This document shows positions 10,401 through 19,576 of a stretch of 64,000 nt of DNA, piece after piece (the stretch's first letter is position 1; each line of letters begins with the position of its first letter). Source of the DNA: Aureimonas jatrophae (GTDB lineage Bacteria > Pseudomonadota > Alphaproteobacteria > Rhizobiales > Rhizobiaceae). The translations under genes and the position numbers were made by a program. The notes under the pieces are model-generated. The model worked only from the letters and a program-made list of their open reading frames with translations. It ran no database searches and had not been told where the DNA came from. Location: the NCBI RefSeq assembly GCF_900104035.1, contig NZ_FNIT01000002.1, forward strand, positions 62,001-126,000, in the 5' to 3' direction.

Positions 10401-13400
10401 GAACCCGCGAGCAAACAACAACGCCGAACACGTCACCCGCGTCCGACAGAACGTGGCCAACCAAAACGAAAACCCCCGCAGAGGCAAGGCGAGAGAAGAC
10501 GAAGCAGCAGACAAAGACCGCCCAACCCGCCGGGTACAACCCGTACCCGATCAACCCGCCCCCCAAACCCACCACAAAGAACAACAGGATCTAGGACGGC
10601 GGGCACTTCCCGCAAGCCAGGGCGCCGAAAAGCAGAAGAGACCATCACCGCGCGGACAACAGCCTCAGCCTCAACCCAACCGAAGGAGACCAGTCCAGCG
10701 AGACGCTCCCAACCCAGGCCGACAAGGCCAACCGGGCCGACCCCAACCGAACCACCAGCCGAAAGGCAACCAAACCGCGCGCAGCGCGCGACACCAGAAC
10801 GGCGCACACCCGCCCCAGACCGACAGGCCCCACGACGCCGCCGACAACCGCAGCCCGTCGTCGGGACCACCCACCCCCCAGACCGCAAGGCCCTACAGTC
10901 CACGCCAGCCAAGAACGGCGCGGCAGCCAGCGAACAACCGCACAACGAACCCCAGCAAACCAAACCCAGGCCCAAGCTAGAGAACGCACAACACACCCCC
11001 AGCTCCCAGAGACAGCGCCCGGTCGCGACCAAGCCTGCCGGAACCAACACCCGCGCCGCCACAAACGAAGACCAAGAGCGGCGCGCAACCCCCGACGGAC
11101 CTCCACCACCAAGCCGCACCCCGACGCGACAACACGCGCAACACGGCCCGGCCGCGAACCAGACCCCCACAAACCCCAAGCCAACAAGACCCGGGAACCA
11201 CACGCACCCACGCCCCACCCCACCCTGCCACAAAACCCACAACGCCCACGAGCCGCGACAGCCGACCATAACACAAACGCCACACGGCCCATCCAACGCA
11301 CGAAACAAAAAGACGGAGACAGCCAACAAGCAGAGAAAGCCGCCCAAGCAGCAACCCCAACGAGAACACCCCGCCCAAACACAGCCCAACGACGCGACAA
11401 ACAGCGCAAGGCGACGACGCCACGGACAACAGGGGCCGGACCATCCAGTCCCTCACCCCGCCGACCCCAGCACCCCCGCCCCAAACCCCCGCCACAGGCC
11501 GGACAAGGACACGCCGAGAGACAGACTCCGCAAGAGAGGCGGCGGCGAACCCCCCATCAAAACCCGCAGGCCGCAGGCCCCAGCCAACCAACCAGCGCAA
11601 GCCAAAGAAAACATAGAGAGCGACCGACAGGGAACAAAACGACACCCGCGGGGGCGCCCGCACAAGCACACCCGCCCCAAAACGAGCAGCCGCCGGCCCG
11701 AGAAGACAAGCCGACCACCCACAAACGCGAAAGACACCGAGATGCCCCCGTCCCGCAGCAGCAACAGGCACAGACCCCCAGCAACAGCGCCGCCGGCCAC
11801 AGCGCACCCAAGACCCAGAACCCCCACCAGAAAACAAAGCGCGCCACGTCGAAAACCCCGACAGAACCATCGCCCACATCGACGACCCCCGCGCGATCCC
11901 CCAAGCCCACGAACACACGGTGCGCGAGCACACCGGCGAAAACGTCCGCGGCCACAACCGGCGCAGCGACACCACACCCACGAGCGAGCCGACCGCGCCG
12001 AGCAGCCCCAACACCGCCATCATGTCAACCGCGAGCAACAACGAGCCAGACAACAAGAACGCGAACAAAAGCGACAACGACGCCTGCCGAACCGACCCCA
12101 ACTCAAGCTCCGAACAAACCAAAGAGCACAAAGGCCCGAACGGACGCAACAGGGCGCACAGAGAGGCAATGGGACGACGACGCGCGCTAACCCCCAACAC
12201 CGAGACCAACCACCAAACACCGAGCCCGCCAAAACCCGGCGCCAACGGTTGCCAATCGCCCAGCACGTGCGACCAGCCCGGCCCGATACCAAACACGCCC
12301 GAGCCCCCGCGCCAGCACCTCCCAAACACGCGAACCGGGGGCACGCAACCCGCCACCGACCCCCACAACCAAACGAAGCCGCCGGCCCACCCGACCAACA
12401 GCACCCCGCCCGACGGACCAGACCAGCCGAACCGCAACCCCGCCAACACCGGCACCCAGACGGTGAACGCAAGCAGCCGAAGCGCGACCCCAACCGCAAA
12501 GCCCAAGCGTCCGGGCCGCCGAGCAACCACCCCCCCGTCGACGCGCCGCAAACACCAGCTGGACCAACGCAGCGACACCGCGCCGCAGCACCAGACCCAC
12601 CCGCAGCGTCCAAACAAGCTCGACCCGGCACCACAACCGACCACCCGGCCGCGCCCGGCGAAGCCCAGAACGCCCGGCAGGCGCGCGGGGCCGGAAACCC
12701 CGCCACACCCCGCGGCATCCACACGAGACACCGAAACACCCCCAACCCACACCAAAACCCCACGCCCCCCCGCAACAGCAGAAGGCACCGCGAGCTCAAC
12801 CAGACCCCCAAACCAACAAGCAGGGCCCGAGACCCCGCATCAAACCGACCGCACACAACCAAAACCCCTACAGCCCCACGACCGCCCCACGAACCTACAG
12901 GAAGAACAAGCTAGCCAGCCCGCGCACCGAAGCAAGGAGCGCCGACACCACAGGACCCGTCAGCGGAAATGGCCGAACACCGATCACGGAAAACGCGGCA
13001 GAACGCAGCCGCACCCCAAAGCGACAGCCCCGCAGAGCGGCGCCCAGCCCACCGTCCGCCCACCCACCCTGACGCACAGGACAGACACAAACCCCCCTGC
13101 CGCCAACGCCCCCCACAAGCTGCCGACACGCAAGAGCCCGCGCGGCAACGGCGCGCCCAAACCGCGCGGCTCCAGAAAACCCACCCCCCACGCCACACCC
13201 ACCCGCACGACGGCCAACACCCCGCCAGTCAAACGCACCCCGCCCGCCAGGACCCACGCCACCAAGACCCGCACCCCCGCGAACCCACGCAAACCAAACG
13301 CCAGCAGCGCGCGCCCCCCATCGCAGCGCCCGCTCACCCCCCACAAGCCCAGCAGGCAGAACAAGAACCAACCGCCCCACGCATACCTGACCCAGGCAAC

Positions 13401-13856
13401 GACCCCGAACCCGACCCCCGCCGGAGGGACCGACGAAAAGCAAACGCATCCCGACGCCAGAAGACGCGACAGGAAACAATACGTGAACCCCCCGAACAGG
13501 AACGACTCAGCCAAGAACAGCAGAGACGACAAGGGATAAACCACGAGCAGAAAGCCGCCAAACACCACAAAAGCGCGCGACAAGCTGTAATCCCAGACAA
13601 CCGCAAAGCCGTGCAAATCCAAGAAAGACCAAGACCCGAGGCAGACAGCCCGGCAATGCGCCTTCAACAGAACCGCAAACAGCCACACCCAGACGCCGAC
13701 CCCCTCCGCCCCCACGACCGGGGCATCATGGCCCGACTGGATCAAAAGCCCCTCCATCAGAGCCACAACCCAAACATGGCCAGAAAGAGAAAACAAAACG
13801 GGCCACCCACCAGAGGCGGCGCCCCAAAAGCGCCACCACCACGCCCAGACCGGAAA
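7496..13856. other. Hypermutated sequence with no gene confidently recovered
   Basis: Same A/C-rich plus-strand composition throughout. Minus-strand frames show hydrophobic runs, for example around 7.6-7.9 kb, in frame with the PAS-GGDEF-EAL remnant, and at 11.5-12.1 kb. None could be tied to a family with confidence. A minus frame at 12984-13796, directly downstream of the dctM remnant, has FLEP and AALAAGG-type stretches. These could be relics of an enolase-superfamily enzyme, a common TRAP neighbour, but the match is too weak to call. Genes originally on the plus strand may also be hidden here. Confidence 0.6.
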
Positions 13857-15143
13857 CTACTGAAACAACCGGACAGCAACCATCACAAGCGACGCGAACA
13901 GCACCACCAGCACAAGAACCACGAAGAGCGACACAAGGAAAGCCCACACACCCGCGACCGCCACAAACAAAACCACCTCACCGACCACAGACACAACCAG
14001 CACCACACGGCCCACCGGCGCAATCACCAACCCCAGCCCCGTAAAAATGACAAAAAAAACCACAAAGGAGAACGGAACGAAGCCAGACAGCAGGACCATC
14101 GCCAGAAAAACCGAACTCACGAGCAAGATGAAAGGAAGGAAGTCCAACCAAGCCCCGACAAGCACAACCAACAGCATGACCACCGCCACCAGAAACACGG
14201 ACGAAGGCCCCAAACCCGCAAGCAGCCCCGAAAACCCGCACGCGAGCTGGGCGACCGCGAGGAACCACGCCCAAAAGGCCGCCGACCCGAAAAAAAAAAA
14301 CACCGCACCCCTCATGAGCACAGCAATCAGCACACCCCCGGACAACGTAGCCACCATCAACAACCGCGACACGAAAGCACCCAACAATACCGCGAACACC
14401 GCGGCCAACACCACCGCCAACGCAGCCGGCAACACAACCCACGACACCCCCCCGACGACGAGCAACGGGAGGCCAAGCACCACAAACCCAGAGAGGAAGA
14501 CCCGACCGCCCACCCCCCAGGACCCACGCCCCAACAACCTCAACTCCCCCCGGCCCGACACGATCCACCAAGCGACCGCAACCCACAGGCCGAGCACAAC
14601 GCCCCGCACGATACCCGGCACCAACAGCCCCGACAACGACACCCACAAGATCACACAAAAGACGATGGAGCCCAGCCACGGTGACAAGACCGACGCAACG
14701 ACCCCGCCCCACGCCACCAGCCCCAACGAGCGGCAGAAAACGCAACCGCAAAGCCCCATGAAGACCAAAAGCATCCAGGCAACGGACACAATAACCGCCA
14801 CCCCCGACCCCCACACCGAGGCAACCAGCAGCACGCAGAAGACCGCGACGGACCCAAGCCCCCCCCCGAAAACACCCACCAACGACAGCCCCAACGCCAC
14901 GAGACGAAACGACAAACAACCGGCGCTCACGGCCGCCCCCCCAACAACGAACAAGCGAACCGCCAGAAGCCGAAAGATCGCGCCCCCAATCACCAGCTGA
15001 AGCACGACGAGCGCCCAGGCGAACACACCGACGAGCAACAGCAGGGCCCCCGCCATCACCATCAACGCGAACGAAATCGGCAGGCCCACCAAGACCGCCC
15101 AAAGCAGCAAGACCGACAACACGACAACCGCCAAGAAAGGCCC
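13857..15143 (-). pseudogene. dctM: Eroded TRAP transporter large permease (DctM-like)
   Basis: The minus frame gives 428 codons from about 15143 to a TAG at 13857; intact DctM proteins are about 425-430 residues. Landmarks appear in the right order and spacing: LVGLPISFAL at the first membrane segment; FRLVALGLSLVGVFGGGLG for the R-L-V-x-L-A-x-x-L-V-G-x-x-x-G-G-L block; WGSGVA where the family has SGSAVA; LVPGIVRGVVLGL for the G-I-V-P-G-L-x-L-G-L block; and IAPVGRVVLVVSVV for the T-P-P-V-G-x-x-L-F-V segment. Conserved charged residues such as Asp in the ADA motif are lost (Asp to Val). No frame change is needed over nearly 1.3 kb, so the damage is by substitution. The gene can no longer encode a working H+/Na+-coupled carboxylate permease. 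Confidence 0.8.
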
Positions 15144-15196
15144 CCGCGCACCCGGGGCCCCGCAACCGATCCCTGCCGACCCCACCTCAGGAGACC

Positions 15197-15646
15197 GAGG
15201 ACGTCCAGCAGGATCAAGAACCACACCCCGACACCCGACACCAGCGAAGCCGCAGAGACAAAAGCCCAAGCCAGCACAGGCAGCGGCAGCAGACAAACCC
15301 CGATGACAACCCCCCAGGCCCAGACCCCAACGGAAAAAACGACCGAGCAAAAAAGCGAAACAACAGCAGCCCCCAAGACCCAAACCCAACGCCCGAAGCC
15401 CAGCAAGGCAGGAAACAACACAACCACGCCCAGATCCAACTGCCCACGCAAGAAAACCACCCAACCCAAAAAAACCACCCACACCAAAAGCACCCGGGAC
15501 AACCCCACAGAGATAACGACGCCGCACACAAAGCAAAACCACACGACCACAACCCCCAAGACCAGCACAACCACCACCACCACGACGGCAAAAACCGTCA
15601 ACTCCAGCAGACCAAAACCAAGCACCCAGACGCCGACAAACGTGCC
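15197..15646 (-). pseudogene. dctQ: Eroded TRAP transporter small permease (DctQ-like)
   Basis: About 150 codons just upstream of the dctM remnant, with four hydrophobic segments. The diagnostic stretch RVLLVWVVFLGWVVFLRG corresponds to the family block R-L-L-L-V-W-L-V-F-L-G-A-A-x-A-x-R. It is followed by a second pair of segments with PVLAWAFV near the end, resembling the P-M-A-W-V-Y block. Position between a possible dctP and dctM, and the length, fit DctQ. The second half aligns less well, so the end is approximate. It lies inside the hypermutated tract and is non-functional. Confidence 0.6.
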
Positions 15647-15649
15647 ACG

Positions 15650-16520
15650 CACGCCGACCCGAGGCCCAAACATCGAGAACCCCGAGCGCAGAGGCCAACG
15701 CACCTGCACCAGCGCCAGCGGCGACAAGAAGCCGGACAGCGCAAACAACAACGCCAGAAGATCCAACCTCCCCAGGACGCACAAAAGACCCGACCAACCC
15801 AACACCCAGACGCAAAAGCACGGCAGGCCGAACAGACGCCCCAAACGGAACACCAGCACCCTGAAGCAGAACCAGGAGAGGGGAGTATAGGCGGAAACCG
15901 AACGCAACCGCGGGAGGGCGACCAACCCAAAGCCATTCAGCCACAGCGCGACGGAGACAACCTCCACGAGGCCAGAACACAGGCCCATACTAACCCCGAC
16001 CCCCAGCCCAACCGCGGCAAACAAGCACCACACCGCCCGCAGCCACACCCGAATCTCCAGCCCCCACAACACCAGCACCAACCAGCGAACCAGCGCAGAC
16101 GCCCGAGAGAGCGAACACCCCACAGGCCCCCACGACGCCACCGAGGCCGAGCGCCGCGACGGCGGCAGCACCAGCCACCAAATCGCCCCGAGCACCAACA
16201 CCCGCGAAGCCCTGACACGCAGCAGAAAAACGGCGCACAACGAACTCAGCACAAAGAGCCAAGTCCACAACGAAAGACACAGCCAACCACCACCGAAAAG
16301 CACGATCAACAGGCAGACACAAACCAAAGAACCGCAGAAGAGCAGGCCCAAGACGAGATCCGAGCGACCACACCGCCACCGAACGAAGAGAACAATCCGG
16401 CAACCACAGCAGCAACAACCACACCCAGGAACACAACCACAACAACCGCAGCAAAGACCACCACGCAACCAAAGCGCAGCGCACCGACAGCCACCTGCAC
16501 GACCGCCAGAATCATGCCAC
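15650..16520 (-). pseudogene. Possible eroded TRAP solute-binding protein (DctP-like)
   Basis: The place where a TRAP operon would carry dctP. Two stretches are suggestive. GALRFGCVV (about 16485-16459) could derive from the mature N-terminus L-R-F-G-H-V. GLEIRV followed by LFAAVGLGVGVSM (about 16065-15990) resembles the G-L-K-I-R-V ... F-x-A-L-G-A-N-P-V-P-M block. They lie in different frames, which would need an indel, and the conserved D-G-Q-E-N-P block cannot be found. The assignment rests mainly on operon position. Confidence 0.3.
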
Positions 16521-18346
16521 CCCGAACAACAGCAGCCCCACGTCCAGCCACCACGACGCCCAGCCCCCGAGCGCCACCCAAACCACAGAACCCCGCCCGG
16601 CGAAGGACGAGAAGCGCAGGCGGGAACGCATGAACAGCAAGCGGCAGGCAAGCCCCAACCCCAAAGAACGGAGCGCGCCCGAAAAGCGCGACAGCACGCG
16701 CCGCACCGTCGACAGAGCCAACCTCAACCGCAAGAAAAACTTCGCGGAAGGCCAGCGAGGCCCCCACCCCCCCGACCACGCCGAAAGCCTGGACAAGGCC
16801 CCCACGCGCCGGGCGGCGGAGCGCCACGCCCTCCACACCCCCCGCCGCCGCGACCGCACGCCGGTAGAGCCGCACGCAGACCCAACCCACCGCCCACCCG
16901 CACACGGCCACAAGGTGGAAAGCACCGAACGCCCCACGAAGGCGCGCGCCGAGCGGACCAGCAAAAACCTGACCGAAGAGATCGCGACCACGGAACACAA
17001 AAGACACAACGACGACATGGAGAGGACGTGCGACGCCCCGGAAAAAACGAGGACAGGGGAGGCAGACGCCAACGGCGCCGCCACCAACACGCGCGAGCAC
17101 CCGCCGCCCGACACCGACCCCACCGGCCGCCGAAACCGCGACGGCCACAACACCAAGTCCCTGAGACAACACGACACCGCCCAACGCGAGACCCGCACCA
17201 TGAAAGGAACCCACCGAACGACGCGCAGGGCCAAAGAAAACCACAGGGCCCCCCGAAGCAAGACCCGCTCCGCCGACAAAAACACGAGCTCAAAGGGCAG
17301 CACCCCCCACAAGAAACCAGAGACCCGAGCAAGCGAGCAGAGCAGGATGCCCACGAACGGCCTCCGGCCACCGCCCGACCCACCAACGAGGCACAAACCA
17401 CCGACAAGCGCGAGACGCGCCGAAAAGAGGGCGACCAGCGTACGCCCACCCCAACCCGTCGGGACCCCCGTGGCCCCAATCACGAACACACAACACTCCC
17501 GCACCCAACAGGCCACCAAACACACCCGGCAAAACTGCCGCCGAGCCCCGCGCCCGACCGCGAGCAAAGAGCGGACGAAGGCCAGAAAAAGCACGTTGCA
17601 CAGCCGCAGCGCAGCAACCCAGCACAAAAGACAGAGCGCCACGCACACGACCCGCACGATCAGATACACCAGCACGCGCGAACACCCCAACACCACCGCA
17701 ACCCCCCACGCCCCAAAGCCCCCGAAACCCAACGCGACGAGCCGCACGCGACCCAGGCCCAGCCACACCCCGCCACACACCCCACCCGCCAGCAACCGCC
17801 CGACGCCCCCGAGCAGGACCACCCCCAAGAACAGCCGCCCCATCTCCGCCACCAGCCAAACCACCGTGAGCACGACGAGAGCCATCGCACCCCCCGCGAA
17901 AACCAGCAGGTCGAGCACAGGCACCAACACGCCGCCCAGCGCGCAACCACACACAACGCCCACCAACACGCCGCCGGCGCGCCCCACGCCGTCGAGCCCG
18001 AGAACCACCAACACGCCCCCGACGCGCAGCAACTCGACGACCGGGCCCAGACCAGCCAGAACATACCCCCCCACCCCCAACACCGCCCCCAAGCCAACCA
18101 CCGCACAAACGTAGCGGAGAAGCCCGCCCAGCTGAAGGAACAACTCGCCGCCAGCGGGCCCGACCCGACCGGAGCCAATACGGACCAGAGGCCACCTCAA
18201 GGAGCAGGCCCACCCCACAACAACGAACAAATAGCCAGCCGAAACCCCGAGCTCGACCAAAGCCACAAGCGACCTACCGAACAACATAACCCGCACGCCG
18301 CCAAGGCCCAGAACGGGACGACAAACCATGCGCGGCGCAGAGACGA
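16521..18346. other. Hypermutated sequence between the LysR and TRAP remnants, unassigned
   Basis: Same composition as the rest of the tract. A minus frame from 18359 downward has alternating hydrophobic stretches typical of a degraded dehydrogenase or permease (for example LLRVGGVLVVLGLDG near 17950), but no family signature is secure. By position it would be one or two genes read in the same direction as the LysR and TRAP genes, plausibly an enzyme acting on the transported substrate. Confidence 0.5.
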
Positions 18347-19252
18347 TCACCACCGCCAACCGGAGAGCGCCCGGAACAGCAACACCAAAAACACCCCAAA
18401 CACCCCGACCTGCGGCACCTTACCCCCACCCGGCCCACACCACACACACAAGCCCAGACCGCGCAGGAACAAGACATCGAAGGCCCGCCCCACACGGACC
18501 GCCGCGACGTACCCGCGACAGAAGAAGGGCGGCACCATCAAAACTCCGCCGCCCGCAAGGACGCCGACGACCCCAAGGACCAGCCCCAAAAGCGACAGAA
18601 CAAGCACAACCCCGAAGACAGCGCGCCCAACCCCAGCCAACGCGAACCACTCCTGCCACAACGCAGCCCGCGAGCCGAGCAGAGCAGAACGAACAACGTC
18701 ACCCCGCTCACGCAGCAGAAGCCCCACAAGCACCTCGACGCGAGGAAGAAGCACCAGCGGAAACGCCGCACGCACCAGCAGAAGGAGAACGAGCCCCGGC
18801 GAAAGCCGCACCCCGACCCAAAGCGCGAGAACCACAGCCTCAAAGAAGAAACACCCGAAAACGCGGTTCGACTGGAGTCGGACCGCGATGTCGGGATGGG
18901 CCAGCTGGAAGGCGTAGAGATGGCGGGCCAGCCAGAGCGTCGCGAAGGTCGGGATGACGCTGATGGTGAGAACCCCAGAGGTTCCGCTCCGCACCGCCTC
19001 GAACGAGGCGGAGATCAGGTCGAAGGCGCCGCTCGCATCGGTGCCGAGCCGGCGTCCCGCGTCGGTCAGCACGACCTGCCGGGCACCCCGCAGGAACAGC
19101 GGCGTGCCGACCCGCTCCTCCAGCACCCTGATCTGGTAGCTCACCGCGGCCTGCGTCATGCCGAGCTCCGCAGCGGCACGCGTGAAACTCAGATGCCGCG
19201 CGGCGGCCTCGAAGGCGCGAAGGGCTGAAAGCGGGGGAAGCACGCGGGCCAT
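18347..19252 (-). pseudogene. LysR-family regulator, first 129 codons normal, last 172 hypermutated
   Basis: The frame is 301 codons, a normal LysR length, from an ATG at 19252. Codons 1-129 are ordinary: SFTRAAAELGMTQAAVSYQ helix-turn-helix, PLFLRGARQVVLTDAGRRLG, then the start of a GcvA-like effector domain ending in RLQSNR. From about 18865 onward the same frame continues in G/T-rich code. It still shows WQEWFALAGV, VLMVPPFFCRG, VAAVRVGRAFDV and a KVPQVGVFGVFLV end, matching the W-x-x-W-F-A-x-A-G, G-V-A-M-V-P-x-x-F, A-A-G-R-L-V-R-P-F-D and K-V-A-A-F-R-D-W-L blocks of GcvA-like regulators. The gene is therefore not interrupted by an insertion; its 3' part was rewritten in place. DNA binding may survive, but the effector domain cannot. 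Confidence 0.92.
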
Positions 19253-19353
19253 GATGCATCAAATCTCCTTATGCATCCTGCCGGAGGTTCGATTGGATCC
19301 GCAAGCGCGGATCGGGTCCAAAAAACGCAACAACCCGGCGCTTCGAGGCTCCC

Positions 19354-19572
19354 ATGACCACGTTCGACGATCACCGTTCCCGTTCCGCGATCGGGTCTTC
19401 GAGGACGGGCCGGTCGAGACCCGCCGACTGGCGTGGCCGGGTGCGCCGCTGGTGGGAGCGACTGGGCTGGGACCCGCACACGCTGCCCGAGACGCTGCGC
19501 GCCGATGTCGAGCCCGATCACGTCCGCGCCCGCCCGGTGCGCGGGCGGGCCGAGTGGGAGCGAGGGCTCTGA
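19354..19572 (+). CDS. Small basic protein, about 72 residues
   Basis: ATG-started frame divergent from the LysR gene and ending 4 bases before the convergent RND gene. The protein is rich in Arg and Trp (RGRVRRWWERLGWDPHTL) with an acidic tail segment (LRADVEPDH). It has no membrane segment and no motif I can name. Its position filling the gap and a reasonable start support a real gene, but it could be a chance frame. Confidence 0.45.
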   Translation: MTTFDDHRSRSAIGSSRTGRSRPADWRGRVRRWWERLGWDPHTLPETLRADVEPDHVRARPVRGRAEWERGL

Positions 19573-19576
19573 GGCC

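Larger units (their letters stand above)
4310..18865. other. Hypermutated tract with extreme strand asymmetry (plus A/C-rich, minus G/T-rich)
   Basis: T almost disappears from the plus strand between about 4310 and 18865. Three 60-base samples (5041-5100, 9241-9300, 18601-18660) contain 81 C, 56 A, 40 G and 3 T. GC therefore stays near 67%, like the flanks, while both skews are extreme and look even throughout. The right edge is sharp: asymmetric up to about 18865, ordinary from 18866, inside a LysR gene. The left edge is intergenic, near 4300-4320. On the minus strand A has nearly vanished and C is reduced. At motif residues whose original codon can be guessed, the changes include A-to-G, C-to-T, C-to-G, A-to-T and G-to-T. 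Stop codons need both T and A, so long open frames arise on both strands; for example the 843-codon plus frame at 4484-7015, rich in P, T, Q, H, R and K, is not a real protein. Remnants of at least four genes are readable on the minus strand. Confidence 0.9.

Noticed and set aside
12984-13796. Enolase/mandelate-racemase-type enzyme remnant downstream of dctM
   Set aside because: Only scattered short similarities (FLEP, AALAAGG); the metal-ligand pattern could not be followed, so it is not called.
4310-18865. Tract as an ordinary foreign insertion or simple low-complexity repeat
   Set aside because: It contains no repeat unit or mobile-element genes, and the LysR reading frame continues into it without displacement. 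Recognisable genes of normal length lie inside.
4310-18865. Pure strand-specific deamination (C-to-T plus A-to-G) or pure G-T wobble mispairing
   Set aside because: These transitions explain much of the composition, but motif residues also show C-to-G, A-to-T and G-to-T (for example GGDEF Asp now TTG, DctM Asp to Val), so transitions alone are insufficient.
4310-18865. Diversity-generating retroelement target
   Set aside because: Such elements alter short variable regions at template adenines and need a reverse transcriptase and template repeat. None is visible, and the altered region is 14.5 kb.
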